64,000 nt of DNA from Neomelitea salexigens DSM 19753 (GCF_000422345.1 NZ_AULP01000004.1:124001-188000); one strand, 5' to 3'. Numbered from the stretch's first letter, positions 35,877 through 46,010 are shown. The notes: generated by a model not told the origin, from the sequence alone. Made by a program: numbers and translations.

Positions 35877-38099
35877 TCAGAGGTTGCCGTAGCGCTGACG
35901 CAGACGCTGCCTGACCGTCTCCGCAACAGTGTTAACAACAAACGTAAACATAAATAGTACAAAGGCCGCCAAGAACAACACCCTGTAGTGACTGCTATCG
36001 ACTTCCGTTTCACCAATTTCTACCGCGATATTTGCCGCCAGCGTCCGCATACCTTCGAAGATATTGGCGTCCATAATCGGGGTATTACCAGTGGCCATCA
36101 GAACGATCATTGTCTCGCCTACCGCGCGACCCATGCCGATCATCAGGGCTGAGAAGATACCCGGGCTGGCGGTGGGCATGACGACACCAACCAGGCTTTG
36201 CCAAGGCGTTGCACCGAGTGCGAGTGAGCCGTAGCTAAGGTGCTTGGGTACCGAGAAAATGGCATCTTCGGCGATGGAAAAGATCGTGGGGATAACGGCA
36301 AAACCCATTGCCACACCAACCACCAGGGCATTGCGCTGGTCGAAGGATATGCCCAGATCATTGGTCAACCAGGCACGCATATCACCCGAAAAGAATGCCC
36401 TCTCCATCGGCGCACTCAACTCAACACATGCGACGACCAGACCAATCACAACGGGTACCAACAACAAGGGATGCCAGCCTTCGGGAACACGACGACTCAC
36501 ACTCACCGGTAGGCGCGACCACAGCCAAGCGAAAATGAGAATACCCACCGGCAGCGCAATAAAGATACTGAACACCGCGGGCAAATTTCGCTCAATGAAA
36601 GGTGCCAGCCACAGACCTGCCAAAAAGCCGAGAATAACGGTGGGCAGCGCCTCCATTAGCTCGATTAGCGGTTTAACCTTGCGGCGCAGCGACGGCGCCA
36701 TAAAGTAAGCGGTGTAAATCGCGCCGCAAATCGCCAATGGTGCCGCAATTAACATGGCGTAAAAGGCGGCTTTCAGGGTACCGAAGGCCAGCGGTGCAAA
36801 GCTGTACTTCGGTTCGAAATCATTGTCTGCCGCCGAAGACTGCCAAACATAATCGGGTTCAGGGTAGCTTTCGTACCACACCTTGCTCCACAGCACGGAC
36901 CAAGAGACCTCCGGGTGCTCGTTTTCCACGGCGAAGCTGTGGATCTGCCCTCCCTGCGACTCGACAAGAAGGCGATCCGCCCGCGGCGAAATCGCCATAC
37001 TAAGCACATTATTTAATTCCAGTTCTTCACTTAGCAAACGGCGCTGCGACGTGCTGTAGAAGATATCGAGGTGGCCGTCATCGGTAATGCTGACAAAGCC
37101 TTTGCGGCGGTGTTCGCTCAACAGCATTGCTGAGGGTCCGCCTGCGGTAAACTGACGAACAAACTGCAAGCCGTATTGTCCGCCCTGCTGCGCATTGCGA
37201 ACCACGAACCACTGGGACACGCTGCCGTCCTCAGCGGCGGTAAGCAAAGAAATACCGCCTAACAAAAAGCGCACATCACTCAGTGCCGCGCCATCGGTCA
37301 CTTCGCCGCGATCAACGATCTCCAGGCTGCGCAGGCTAATCAACCGGTAGCCACCTTGCTGGCTCAACACGTACAGCCACTGCTGGCGAGGCCCGATCAA
37401 TAGATAGTCGGCGGAGATATCCAGCGTTGGCAATGCCAGGTTTTCTTCGACCAGGGTGATTTCTTCACTGAGGAAGTCTTCTTCTTTGGTCCAGCGGCGT
37501 CCGACCAAATGGCCGTCACTCACGGCGACCACCACCAGGGCTTCCTCACTGTCGCGCACGGCCAGTCGGCTCAGGGCCGCGTCGCTAATTTCCATGCCGG
37601 CTTTGCCATAGGGAAAGCGCAGAGACGGCGTAATCAGGCGTTGATCCTCGGGGTAGCTCACGCGATAGTCATGTTTGGCCAGCAGAGCTCGACCGTCTTC
37701 CATACCCACCGCGAATACGCGGGTTTCTTCTGACTCCAGTGCGAAGCTGCTAATCGCTGCAGTCGTTGGCAGCGAGCGCTTGAGAACCTGTTGACCATTC
37801 TCGGTATTAAAAAATACGGCATCCCCGTTTTCGGCAAGGCGAAAACCCACCTCGGCCTGTTCTTCCATGGCCAGATACAATGGCGCGGCGGCCACTGGCA
37901 GTTGGTACTGTTCCTCTGACTCGATGCCAGCCGAATTAAACAGCGGCAGAATTTCATACAGCAGATAGAAAAAGATCAGCAGAATGGACAGCAATACCCC
38001 AACACCACCGCCGGTGATAGTTGCTGTGGTCATGCCATCTTTGACTTGGCGCCATCTGCGTTGGGCCGATGCAGTTGCGCGCACCTCTGATTGCTTCAT
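35877..38099 (-). CDS. pstC: Phosphate ABC transporter permease PstC, with large periplasmic beta domain
   Basis: 740 residues, more than twice E. coli PstC (319). The first transmembrane helix (about 28-52) is followed by roughly 360 residues of repeated beta-strand and short-loop segments resembling a WD40/propeller-type domain (ADYLLIGPRQQWLYVLSQQ, GISLLTAAEDGSVSQWFVV). Then the six-helix permease core has LIELMEALPTVILGFLAG and [18 protein letters not shown]. The start is the ATG at 38097-38099; a longer frame to 38201 runs into the upstream hairpin. The added domain may dock PstS or sense phosphate (inference). Confidence 0.93.
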   Translation of the reverse strand: MKQSEVRATASAQRRWRQVKDGMTTATITGGGVGVLLSILLIFFYLLYEILPLFNSAGIESEEQYQLPVAAAPLYLAMEEQAEVGFRLAENGDAVFFNTENGQQVLKRSLPTTAAISSFALESEETRVFAVGMEDGRALLAKHDYRVSYPEDQRLITPSLRFPYGKAGMEISDAALSRLAVRDSEEALVVVAVSDGHLVGRRWTKEEDFLSEEITLVEENLALPTLDISADYLLIGPRQQWLYVLSQQGGYRLISLRSLEIVDRGEVTDGAALSDVRFLLGGISLLTAAEDGSVSQWFVVRNAQQGGQYGLQFVRQFTAGGPSAMLLSEHRRKGFVSITDDGHLDIFYSTSQRRLLSEELELNNVLSMAISPRADRLLVESQGGQIHSFAVENEHPEVSWSVLWSKVWYESYPEPDYVWQSSAADNDFEPKYSFAPLAFGTLKAAFYAMLIAAPLAICGAIYTAYFMAPSLRRKVKPLIELMEALPTVILGFLAGLWLAPFIERNLPAVFSIFIALPVGILIFAWLWSRLPVSVSRRVPEGWHPLLLVPVVIGLVVACVELSAPMERAFFSGDMRAWLTNDLGISFDQRNALVVGVAMGFAVIPTIFSIAEDAIFSVPKHLSYGSLALGATPWQSLVGVVMPTASPGIFSALMIGMGRAVGETMIVLMATGNTPIMDANIFEGMRTLAANIAVEIGETEVDSSHYRVLFLAAFVLFMFTFVVNTVAETVRQRLRQRYGNL

Positions 38100-38162
38100 A
38101 AGTCTCGGGCTCTTTGAGGAACTGGCGGGGATTTTATGACGATAATGTTTCAGTTTTGTTAC

Positions 38163-38221
38163 AGATAAAAAATGTGCCACAAACTCACGTTTGCAGCACA
38201 TTTTACAGCGACATCATGTCG
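38163..38221 (-). terminator. Attenuator-like hairpin between pstS and pstC
   Basis: Arms AAAATGTGC (38169-38177) and GCACATTTT (38196-38204) enclose an inner CAAAC/GTTTG stem (38180-38184 with 38189-38193). On the minus strand a U-run follows at once. A second small hairpin CGACA/TGTCG lies at 38209-38221, just after the pstS stop. Partial termination here would raise pstS over the rest of the operon. Confidence 0.75.
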
Positions 38222-38227
38222 GCATTT

Positions 38228-39196
38228 TTACAGCTCTAGCTTTTTGCGAATTTTCTCTACAACGCTTGCTGGTAGCGGGATGTAGCCATCTTTGGCAACG
38301 ATTTCCTGACCCTGCTTTGACAGCACCAGCTTAACGAATTCGCGCTCTAGCGGCGTAAACGGCTTATTGGGTGCTTTATTCATGTAAACGTAGAGGAAGC
38401 GTGACAGCGGGTAGCTACCATTGATCGCATTTTCCGGCGTGGCGTCAACAAAACTGCCCTTCTCATTCTTGGACAGCGGAATAGCGCGAACGCTTGAGGT
38501 CTGGTAGCCGATGCCAGAATAACCGATGCCGTTAATAGAGGTAGACACAGACTGAACCACTGATGCCGAGCCTGGCTGCTCATTTACACCATTTTTAAAG
38601 TCGCCTTTACACAGTGCCTTGCCTTTAAAGTAGCCGTAGGTGCCCGATACCGAGTTGCGACCGAACATTTGAATATCGCGCGCCGACCACGATCCATCCA
38701 TGCCGAGCTGACCCCAGCGCTGGATATTTTCCGGGTGGCCACACTTGCGAGTGCTTGAGAAAACCGCATCGACTTCGGCGATGGTCATCCCTTCAATGGG
38801 GTTGTCCTTGTGGACAAACACCGCCAGGGCGTCAATAGCCACCGGAACTGCAACGGGTTTGTAGCCATATTTCGCTTCGAAGGCTTCGATCTCTTTGTCC
38901 TTCATCTTGCGGCTCATCGGCCCCATGTTTGAAGTGCCTTCTGTCAACGCCGGGGGCGCAGTAGAGGAACCGGCTGCTTGAATCTGGACGTTAACGTTTG
39001 GGTAAGCGCGTTTGAAGTCTTCGCTCCAAAGCGTCATCAGGTTTGCCAGGGTATCTGAGCCAACGCTGGAAAAAGTGCCCGATACACCCGCCGCTTTTTC
39101 GTACACAGGCAGCGCCGGATCAACTTCAGTGGCTGCCGCCACCCACATAGAGGAAAGGCCAAATGCGGCCGCCATCAGACATTGCTTCAGTTTCAC
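38228..39196 (-). CDS. pstS: Phosphate-binding periplasmic protein PstS
   Basis: 322 residues with a signal peptide (about 1-22, [20 protein letters not shown]). The mature protein shows the phosphate-binding loops [24 protein letters not shown] and [13 protein letters not shown], and binds phosphate in the periplasm for delivery to PstCAB. It is 40 bp from the Pho-regulated -10 and is separated from pstC by a hairpin. The sequence is of the Pseudomonas-like PstS branch. Confidence 0.95.
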   Translation of the reverse strand: MKLKQCLMAAAFGLSSMWVAAATEVDPALPVYEKAAGVSGTFSSVGSDTLANLMTLWSEDFKRAYPNVNVQIQAAGSSTAPPALTEGTSNMGPMSRKMKDKEIEAFEAKYGYKPVAVPVAIDALAVFVHKDNPIEGMTIAEVDAVFSSTRKCGHPENIQRWGQLGMDGSWSARDIQMFGRNSVSGTYGYFKGKALCKGDFKNGVNEQPGSASVVQSVSTSINGIGYSGIGYQTSSVRAIPLSKNEKGSFVDATPENAINGSYPLSRFLYVYMNKAPNKPFTPLEREFVKLVLSKQGQEIVAKDGYIPLPASVVEKIRKKLEL

Positions 39197-39235
39197 AGGT
39201 ATCTCCCGATCAATAAAATTGGTAACACGGCTGTC

Positions 39236-39269
39236 ATTTTAGCGGCGCTAGATGACGGATTTATTACAA
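39236..39269 (-). promoter_or_regulatory. PhoB-dependent promoter of pstS (Pho box plus -10)
   Basis: The minus strand has TTGTAAT-AAAT-CCGTCAT (39252-39269), two 7-bp direct repeats 4 bp apart, matching the Pho box CTGTCAT-AAAT-CTGTCAC at 11 of 14 repeat positions. TAAAAT (39236-39241) follows after 10 bp, the expected distance for a PhoB-activated -10. No -35 is needed. Confidence 0.85.
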
Positions 39270-39276
39270 TGAGAAA

Positions 39277-40572
39277 TCAGTTTACCCGAGTGATTAATGA
39301 ACGTGGAAATAAACAACTGAACGTACTGCCATGCCCCGGCTGGCTGGAGATTTTCATCTCGGCCCGGTGGCGCAACAAAACATGTTTCACGATCGCCAAA
39401 CCCAAGCCTGTACCGCCGGTATCGAGGGAGCGACTTTGATCAACCCGGTAGAAACGCTCGGTTAGACGGGGAATGTATTGCGGCTCGATACCAATCCCGC
39501 TGTCCTGCACTTCCAACACACCGTGGCTGTCATCCTGGTACCAACGCAGCACAATTCGGTCATCCTCGGCGGTGTAGCGCGCAGCATTTACCGCCAAGTT
39601 AGACAGCGCGCTGCGTATTTCCGTCGCCTGCCCTTTCAGGGCAATGGCATCGTCACATTCGATGTCGATCTGGCGATTGCCCTTGGCGGCCGCGAGGGCT
39701 TCTTCGCGCACCATTTCCATCAGCGGGCGGATACGTATCACTTCATGCTCGCTGGCTTGAGGGACGGATTCCAGCCGCGACAACAGCATTAAATCTTGAA
39801 TGAGGTGGTGCATGCGGCGAGACTGCCGCAGCATTTGATCGATAGCGCGATCCCAGCGCGGGTTGTCGCCACCGTGCTCAGAAAACGTCTCCAGGTAACC
39901 ATTGATCACCGTCAGTGGCGTGCGCAATTCGTGTGACACATTCGCGACAAAATCTTTGCGCATTTTTTCGAGACGGTGGGTTCGTGTGACATCGCGGGCA
40001 AACAGTAAACGATTACCCTCCGCGAAAAAGCTGATGCTTAAACTAAGCTGTATCTCGCTGTTTACCGGCGACGCCATTTCAAAGGGCATGGCGTATTTTT
40101 CAGCTTCGTAGTAGGCAACAAAATTCGGGTTGCGCACTAAATTCAGCAGCTGCAAGCCGACATCTTCATCCCTGCGCAGCCCAAGTAGATCCATCGCCGC
40201 ATCGTTGCACCATTCGATGTTGCCGTGACGATCCAGCATCACCACGGCATCTGACATCGATGCAAACGATGAATGTAAGTAATCAATAATTGCTTGTAAC
40301 TGATCACGATCTCCCGACGCATGCTTCTGCATATCGTAAATCGTGTCGAAAATTTGACCCCACATGCCAATTGCCTCTGGCGGCTCGGTACCCAAGCCTC
40401 TATATAACCAGTCGCTCAGTCGTTGAAGTTGCCATAGCAGCCAGGTGCATATCACCGCTGCAACGATAAAAACGGGCCACACTCCAAGGTCGAACGCTGT
40501 TGCAAACACTGCCGCCGCTGCCAATGGCAGCACTACGCGAACAAGCTCCGTCTTCCAGCCGTAATACCGCAT
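39277..40572 (-). CDS. phoR: Phosphate regulon sensor kinase PhoR
   Basis: 431 residues. Two N-terminal transmembrane helices (about 13-46), a PAS domain (about 95-195), the dimerisation and phosphoacceptor domain with His214 in FVANVSHELRTPL, and the HATPase domain with NLAVNAARYT, DSGIGIEPQYIPRL and GGTGLGLAIVKH. It phosphorylates PhoB when phosphate is scarce, and is inhibited via PstSCAB-PhoU. It follows phoB by 9 bp. Confidence 0.96.
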   Translation of the reverse strand: MRYYGWKTELVRVVLPLAAAAVFATAFDLGVWPVFIVAAVICTWLLWQLQRLSDWLYRGLGTEPPEAIGMWGQIFDTIYDMQKHASGDRDQLQAIIDYLHSSFASMSDAVVMLDRHGNIEWCNDAAMDLLGLRRDEDVGLQLLNLVRNPNFVAYYEAEKYAMPFEMASPVNSEIQLSLSISFFAEGNRLLFARDVTRTHRLEKMRKDFVANVSHELRTPLTVINGYLETFSEHGGDNPRWDRAIDQMLRQSRRMHHLIQDLMLLSRLESVPQASEHEVIRIRPLMEMVREEALAAAKGNRQIDIECDDAIALKGQATEIRSALSNLAVNAARYTAEDDRIVLRWYQDDSHGVLEVQDSGIGIEPQYIPRLTERFYRVDQSRSLDTGGTGLGLAIVKHVLLRHRAEMKISSQPGHGSTFSCLFPRSLITRVN

Positions 40573-40581
40573 AGAGCAGCG

Positions 40582-41289
40582 CTAGGCGCTTACCCCCGTT
40601 GCGGAAAAACGGTAGCCAGTACCGCGAACGGTTTGAATCAGCTGCCCGAAGTCTCGCTCGTCGGTTAGCAGCGCTTTGCGAAGCCGGCGAATATGAACAT
40701 CTACCGTGCGCTCTTCAACATAGACATTGGTGCCCCATACCTGGTCAAGCAGTTGACCACGACTGTAGGCACGCTCTTGGTGGGTCATGAAAAATTTCAG
40801 TAATTTAAACTCAGTGGGCCCCATATCCAAAGGCTCACCATTGGCAAACACGCGGTGACTGGCGGGGTCGAGTTTGAGGCCATCCACCTCAATGGTCTCT
40901 TCCTGCTCAGGCGAGCTGCCGCGGCGCAACACCGCCTTGATGCGCGCCATTAGCTCTCGGGAAGAAAACGGCTTGGTAATGTAGTCGTCGGCTCCGACAT
41001 CCAGGCCCTGAACACGGTTGTCTTCATCGTCTTTAGCGGTAAGCATGATGACCAGCATATCCCGGGTTAAATCTTCCCGGCGCAAGCGGCGCAGCAGTTC
41101 AATACCGCTGGTGACTGGCATCATCCAGTCCAGCAGTACCAGATCCGGGCGCTGATCAACAATAATTCCGTGCGCTTCCTGCGCATTGCTCGCTTCGATG
41201 CAGTCGTAACCGGCAAGCTCTAGCCCTACGCGGATCATCTCGCGAATGGCGGCTTCGTCATCGACGATGAGGATGGTCTTTGTGCTCAT
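40582..41289 (-). CDS. phoB: Phosphate response regulator PhoB
   Basis: 235 residues. The receiver domain has Asp10/Asp11, phosphoacceptor Asp54 (VLLDWMMP), Thr84 and Lys107 ([10 protein letters not shown]). The C-terminal OmpR/PhoB winged helix includes [21 protein letters not shown], read in pieces, and [12 protein letters not shown]. It activates genes carrying Pho boxes, including its own promoter at 41326-41359. Confidence 0.97.
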   Translation of the reverse strand: MSTKTILIVDDEAAIREMIRVGLELAGYDCIEASNAQEAHGIIVDQRPDLVLLDWMMPVTSGIELLRRLRREDLTRDMLVIMLTAKDDEDNRVQGLDVGADDYITKPFSSRELMARIKAVLRRGSSPEQEETIEVDGLKLDPASHRVFANGEPLDMGPTEFKLLKFFMTHQERAYSRGQLLDQVWGTNVYVEERTVDVHIRRLRKALLTDERDFGQLIQTVRGTGYRFSATGVSA

Positions 41290-41325
41290 GCTCTTCCCTT
41301 GTAGCCTGTGGATGCTTGAGCCTGC

Positions 41326-41359
41326 ATTAAAACGGCCTTTAATGACAATTATATGACAA
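41326..41359 (-). promoter_or_regulatory. PhoB-dependent promoter of phoBR (Pho box plus -10)
   Basis: TTGTCAT-ATAA-TTGTCAT (41342-41359, minus strand) is a near-perfect pair of Pho half-sites. TTTAAT (41326-41331) follows after 10 bp. It lies 37-70 bp upstream of phoB and implies positive autoregulation. Confidence 0.9.
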
Positions 41360-41394
41360 CGACTCGATCAAGGCGCCAGCCGTTGCCCCCAAGC

Positions 41395-42249
41395 TTAGCC
41401 GAAAACGACAGTTTTATTACCGTGCACTAACACCCTGTCCTCAAGGTGATTGCGAAGCGCGCGCGCCAAAACACTCTTTTCAACATCCTTACCCAAGCGC
41501 ACCAGGTCATCCTTACTATGACGGTGCGACACCCGAATGACATCCTGCTCGATAATCGGGCCCTCATCCAGCTGCTCAGTCACGTAGTGGCTGGTGGCAC
41601 CGATCAATTTAACGCCGCGATCGTAGGCCTTCTGGTAGGGGTTCGCACCTATGAAAGAAGGTAAAAAACTGTGGTGAATATTGATCATTCTGCCGCTGTA
41701 AGCACGGCAAAATTCCGGGGGAATAATCTGCATATAGCGGGCGAGCACCACACAATCAGCGCCATAGTTTTCGGTCAGCTGCTGCACACGGGCGTGGGCC
41801 GGCGCCTTGTTTTGAGGGTCGACCGGTACATATTCAAACGGAATTCCGTGCCACTCGACCATGCTGCGCAAATTCTCGTGATTTGAGATCACACAGGGAA
41901 TATCGCAGTACAGCTCGCCGCTATGCCAGCGGTGCAATAAATCTGCAATACAATGTGAGGCATGGCTTGCCAGAATCACCACCTTGCGCCGCCGCGCTGA
42001 GTCGACCAACTCCCACTCCATGTCATAGGCCTGCGCCAAGGGCCGAAACGCCTCACGCACTGCCTCAGCACCGATACTCAGTGAATCGGCTTTAATCTCG
42101 TTGCGCATGAAAAACCAGTTACTGTCGGCATCAGCGTGATGATTGGCCTCGGTTAGCCAGCCCCCTTGGTCGGCGACAAACTGGCTCACTTTGGCAACGA
42201 TGCCGACGCGGTCCGGGCAGCTGGTAATCAAGCGGTAGGTATGTTCCAT
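41395..42249 (-). CDS. purU: Formyltetrahydrofolate deformylase
   Basis: 284 residues (E. coli 280). An N-terminal ACT domain (RLITSCPDRVGIVAKVSQFVADQGG, read in pieces) precedes the formyltransferase-like catalytic domain. That domain shows NHENLRSMVEWHGIPFEY, IHHSFLPSFIGANPYQKAYD and GATSHYVTEQLDEGPIIEQD. It hydrolyses 10-formyl-THF to formate and THF, supplying formate to PurT and balancing one-carbon units. It lies between phoB and qmcA on the same strand. Confidence 0.96.
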   Translation of the reverse strand: MEHTYRLITSCPDRVGIVAKVSQFVADQGGWLTEANHHADADSNWFFMRNEIKADSLSIGAEAVREAFRPLAQAYDMEWELVDSARRRKVVILASHASHCIADLLHRWHSGELYCDIPCVISNHENLRSMVEWHGIPFEYVPVDPQNKAPAHARVQQLTENYGADCVVLARYMQIIPPEFCRAYSGRMINIHHSFLPSFIGANPYQKAYDRGVKLIGATSHYVTEQLDEGPIIEQDVIRVSHRHSKDDLVRLGKDVEKSVLARALRNHLEDRVLVHGNKTVVFG

Positions 42250-42280
42250 CTTTACAACAACATCCTTGCAAAAAAAATTC

Positions 42281-43129
42281 TTAACCCTTGTTTAGTATTG
42301 CCCGCACCGCCTGAGGCAGGTCTGCGGGTAGCACAACGGTCTTGGCATTGTCGGACGCCGACAGCTCACGCAGCGAGTCAGCGTATTTTTCACCCAGCAG
42401 ATACAACACGGGTAGCTCATCACCTTTAACGGCCTCAGATACTAACTCAATCGCTGCACCGCTGGCCTTAGCCAACACCACTTCCGCCTGAGCGTCGCGA
42501 CGCGATGCTTCCAAACGTCCCTCGGCTTCGAGGATCGCGGCCTGCTTTTCACCTTCGGCCTTGGTCACCGCCGCGCGACGTTGACGCTCTGCAGCCGCCT
42601 GTTCTTCCATCGCACTTTGCATGGTGGGAGATGGATTAATGTCCTGTATTTCCACCGTTTTAAGTGTGATCCCCCAGTCGGAAATATCGTCTGATATCCC
42701 CGCTTTGAGCTTGGCCTTGATTTGCTCCCGCGACGAGAGGGCCGAATCCAACGACATCTCGCCTACGATTGAACGCAGTGCTGTCTGCACCAGGTTTTGG
42801 ATGGCAATGGTGTAATTCTCAACACCGTAGACAGCCTTCTCCGGAGAGACGATATTGATGTAGGCCACGGCGTTGGCGATAATCACCGCATTGTCTTCAG
42901 TGATAACCTCTTGGGAGGGGATATCCAACACAATGTCCTTGGTTGTCAGGCGATAAGCCACTTGATCCACATAGGGAATAATAAAGTTCAAACCGGGGTT
43001 CAAGGTACCGTGGTACTTACCCAGACGTTGCACAATGTGTTTGTAACCCTGGGGAACGGTCTTCACCCCCATCGACAACGTAACGACGACCAATACAAAC
43101 AACGCCCCTGTAATCGCTAAACCATCCAT
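42281..43129 (-). CDS. qmcA: SPFH/stomatin-like membrane protein QmcA
   Basis: 282 residues. One N-terminal transmembrane helix (about 4-22) is followed by the band 7/SPFH domain (VPQGYKHIVQRLGKYHGTLN, read in pieces) and a coiled coil rich in Ala/Glu (RAAVTKAEGEKQAAILEAEG). It forms oligomers in detergent-resistant membrane patches and is often paired with NfeD. Here nfeD is directly upstream (45 bp), the same pairing as E. coli qmcA-ybbJ. Confidence 0.92.
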   Translation of the reverse strand: MDGLAITGALFVLVVVTLSMGVKTVPQGYKHIVQRLGKYHGTLNPGLNFIIPYVDQVAYRLTTKDIVLDIPSQEVITEDNAVIIANAVAYINIVSPEKAVYGVENYTIAIQNLVQTALRSIVGEMSLDSALSSREQIKAKLKAGISDDISDWGITLKTVEIQDINPSPTMQSAMEEQAAAERQRRAAVTKAEGEKQAAILEAEGRLEASRRDAQAEVVLAKASGAAIELVSEAVKGDELPVLYLLGEKYADSLRELSASDNAKTVVLPADLPQAVRAILNKG

Positions 43130-43174
43130 ATTCTTCCCCTAGATCCTCGTGAAATGAGCCTGCCAGCAACGGTA

Positions 43175-43651
43175 TTATTCGGCAGCTTTGGCGCCGCGTT
43201 GGCGGCGTACTATCAATGAATTGCCTGAGATATCTTCAACAATAACCCGGTCTCCAACGATCAGGGGTTCGCGGCAAATGTAACTCCATTCGTCATTACC
43301 CAGCACCGGTATACTGAAGCGCACCTGCCCCTCGCGGTGGTCACCAACGCGCGTAACCATGCCCTCCTGACCCACAACCTGCTCTCGCGACATGCCCGAT
43401 AAACTTTTATCTTTCATACGCGGATGCACAAATTTAAACCAGAGGAACAAGTCGACCGCCGACAGCCCTGCCCAGATCAACACTTGGACACTAAAGGGCA
43501 AATCTACGACAGCGGTGATCAGCCCTACCGCAATGGCACTAGCGCCGAACCAAAGCATGACAAAGCTGGGAACAAAGACCTCGCTGGCAACCAGTAAAAG
43601 CCCCAAAACCATCCAGTGCCAGTACTCTATCGAGCTATTAAGCCAATCCAT
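43175..43651 (-). CDS. NfeD family membrane protein
   Basis: 158 residues. Two or three hydrophobic helices (about 13-80) precede the C-terminal OB-fold domain ([20 protein letters not shown], then [17 protein letters not shown]). The start is the ATG at 43649-43651 ([15 protein letters not shown]), preceded by AGGAG; a longer frame to 43708 has no such support. It partners QmcA/SPFH proteins in membrane quality control (family knowledge). Confidence 0.9.
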   Translation of the reverse strand: MDWLNSSIEYWHWMVLGLLLVASEVFVPSFVMLWFGASAIAVGLITAVVDLPFSVQVLIWAGLSAVDLFLWFKFVHPRMKDKSLSGMSREQVVGQEGMVTRVGDHREGQVRFSIPVLGNDEWSYICREPLIVGDRVIVEDISGNSLIVRRQRGAKAAE

Positions 43652-43675
43652 TTGTGCGCTCCTGCTGCCACGCGA

Positions 43676-43711
43676 TAAGTGAGAGGCATTATTTAGCCAC
43701 GATCTCACTTA
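43676..43711. promoter_or_regulatory. Inverted repeat in the divergent nfeD-ygiQ spacer
   Basis: Perfect 9-bp arms TAAGTGAGA (43676-43684) and TCTCACTTA (43703-43711) are separated by 18 bp. It lies 25 bp upstream of nfeD and about 108 bp upstream of ygiQ, and could be an operator. Its purpose is not known. Confidence 0.45.
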
Positions 43712-43818
43712 ATAGCAAGCGCCAAAGCTGCAAATTCACACTTGATTGGGGCTGCCCCCACTCAGCAAACAGCTGTGATTTCCGGTACAATAGCCGATCA
43801 TTCGAGAGTAGCTACGCC

Positions 43819-45951
43819 ATGCCTTTACCACCGGCCATTTTTAGCCATCACCCCTACTGGGCAGAGTGCTTCGGCACCGCACCATACTTGCCAACCAGCC
43901 GCGAAGAAATGGACGCGTTGGGTTGGGACAGCTGCGACATCATTATTGTCACCGGCGATGCCTATGTGGACCACCCAAGCTTCGGCATGGCCGTTATTGG
44001 GCGCGTATTGGAAGCCCAGGGCTTCCGCGTTGGCATTATTTCTCAGCCGGACTGGCAGTCAGCAGAGCCTTTCACCGCACTGGGCAAACCTAACCTGTTC
44101 TTCGGTGTGGCCGCCGGAAACATGGACTCGATGATTAATCGCTATACCGCAGACCGCCGACTGCGTCACGACGATGCCTACTCACCGGATAACGTCGGCG
44201 GCAAGCGCCCCGATCGCGCCGTTATCGTCTATGCCCAGCGCTGCCGCGAAGCCTATAAAGACTGCCCCATTGTTATCGGCTCGATCGAAGCAAGCCTGCG
44301 ACGCATCGCGCATTACGATTATTGGAGCGACAAAGTCCGCCGCTCAATTCTCATGGACTCGCGAGCGGATATTCTGCTGTATGGCAATGCCGAACGCGCC
44401 ATTGTCGACCTCGCTCACCGACTGTCTCGCGGCGAGCCGGTAGAGCAAATTCGCGACCTTCGCGGCACCGCATTTATTCGCGATGCAGTGCCAAACGGCT
44501 GGACGGTTGTGGACTCCAGCGATATTGACCGGCCCGGCAAGGTGGATCCGATTACCAGCCCCTATGTCGACACCAGCGCTGACCCCAGTTGCAAAACTGA
44601 ACAGGCAAAGGCAGCGAGCGAGTCAGACGCTGCGCAGACCATCACCATTATCGACCCGAGGCAGGCCCGCAAAAGCGACGCACCGGCAGAGCGAACGGTT
44701 ATTCGCCTACCCGCTTATGAAACGGTAAAAAAAGACCCCGTCAGTTACGCCCACGCAGCGCGAGTGCTTCACCTGGAAACCAATCCGGGTAACGCTCGCG
44801 CACTGGTTCAGCGCCATGGCGACAAGGAAATTTGGCTCAACCCGCCCCCCATTCCACTCACGACAGAAGAGCTCGACTGGGTCTTTGAATTGCCCTACCA
44901 GCGCCGCCCTCACCCCAAGTACGGCGAGGCGCGGATTCCCGCGTATGAAATGATTCGCAACTCGGTGAATATCATGCGCGGCTGTTTTGGCGGCTGCAGC
45001 TTCTGTTCTATCACCGAACACGAAGGGCGGATTATTCAAAGCCGCTCAAAAGACTCTATTGTCAGAGAAGTGGAAAAAATTCGCGACAAAACGCCGGGCT
45101 TCACCGGTGTTGTGTCGGACCTCGGCGGTCCCACCGCCAATATGTGGCAACTGACCTGCAAAAGCGAAGCGATAGAAAAAAGTTGTCGTCGCCTTTCCTG
45201 CGTCTACCCCGGTATTTGCAAAAACTTAAACACCGACCAAACACCGCTTATCGAGCTGTACCGGGAAGTCCGCAACCTGAACGGTGTTAAAAAAGTCCTT
45301 ATCGCCTCCGGCCTGCGCTATGACTTGGCCGTGGAAACGCCCGAGTACGTCAAAGAACTGGTCACCCACCACGTTGGCGGCTATTTAAAAATTGCACCCG
45401 AGCACTCAGAAGACTCGCCGCTGAGCAAAATGATGAAACCGGGCATGGGCAGCTACGACCGTTTCAAAGCCATGTTCGACAAATACTCCAAACAAGCGGG
45501 TAAAGAACAGTACCTCATCCCCTATTTTATTGCCGCGCATCCCGGCACCCGCGATGAAGACATGATGAACCTGGCACTGTGGCTGAAAAGCAACGGCTTT
45601 CGCGCCGACCAAGTGCAGGCCTTCTACCCCTCTCCAATGGCTAATGCGACGGCAATGTATTACTCGGGGAAAAACCCGTTACGCAAGGTAAGCCGTCGCA
45701 GTGAAAATGTATTCAGTGCCAAGGGATTGAAACAGCGACGTTTGCACAAGGCCTACCTACGTTACCACGACCCTGAGGGCTGGCCTGCGCTGCGCGAATC
45801 GCTGCTAAAGATGGGCCGCAAGGATTTGATTGGCTATGGCAAAAAGCATCTCGTGCCGCCGCGCCAACCGGCAAACTGGAAAAGTAAAAAACCGAAGCGC
45901 GGCCGCATGCTCACGCAGCACACCGGACTTCCCCCTAGAAAAACGACATAA
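43819..45951 (+). CDS. ygiQ: YgiQ family radical SAM protein
   Basis: 710 residues (E. coli YgiQ 739). A UPF0313 N-terminal domain ([21 protein letters not shown], read in pieces; [20 protein letters not shown]) precedes the radical SAM core with Cys389, Cys393 and Cys396 in [35 protein letters not shown] and [19 protein letters not shown] follow. The function is unknown. I set the start at the ATG 43819-43821 from the usual N-terminus [14 protein letters not shown]; the frame continues upstream to 43654 across nfeD's start. Confidence 0.93.
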   Translation: MPLPPAIFSHHPYWAECFGTAPYLPTSREEMDALGWDSCDIIIVTGDAYVDHPSFGMAVIGRVLEAQGFRVGIISQPDWQSAEPFTALGKPNLFFGVAAGNMDSMINRYTADRRLRHDDAYSPDNVGGKRPDRAVIVYAQRCREAYKDCPIVIGSIEASLRRIAHYDYWSDKVRRSILMDSRADILLYGNAERAIVDLAHRLSRGEPVEQIRDLRGTAFIRDAVPNGWTVVDSSDIDRPGKVDPITSPYVDTSADPSCKTEQAKAASESDAAQTITIIDPRQARKSDAPAERTVIRLPAYETVKKDPVSYAHAARVLHLETNPGNARALVQRHGDKEIWLNPPPIPLTTEELDWVFELPYQRRPHPKYGEARIPAYEMIRNSVNIMRGCFGGCSFCSITEHEGRIIQSRSKDSIVREVEKIRDKTPGFTGVVSDLGGPTANMWQLTCKSEAIEKSCRRLSCVYPGICKNLNTDQTPLIELYREVRNLNGVKKVLIASGLRYDLAVETPEYVKELVTHHVGGYLKIAPEHSEDSPLSKMMKPGMGSYDRFKAMFDKYSKQAGKEQYLIPYFIAAHPGTRDEDMMNLALWLKSNGFRADQVQAFYPSPMANATAMYYSGKNPLRKVSRRSENVFSAKGLKQRRLHKAYLRYHDPEGWPALRESLLKMGRKDLIGYGKKHLVPPRQPANWKSKKPKRGRMLTQHTGLPPRKTT

Positions 45952-46004
45952 AAAATTCATTTTATGGCTGGCAAAAGGCTTTCTATACCTATTCAGACTG
46001 TGTA

Positions 46005-46010
46005 TATAAT
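46005..46010 (+). promoter_or_regulatory. -10 box of the cold-shock gene
   Basis: A perfect TATAAT at 46005-46010 in TGTGTATATAATGAG. No clear -35 at 17 bp. Initiation near 46017 would give a leader of about 140 bases, like cspA mRNAs whose long leaders sense temperature. Confidence 0.6.

Noticed and set aside
43654-43818. Upstream extension of ygiQ
   Set aside because: YgiQ proteins start near MPLPPAIF-type sequence; the extension covers the divergent promoter region and nfeD start.
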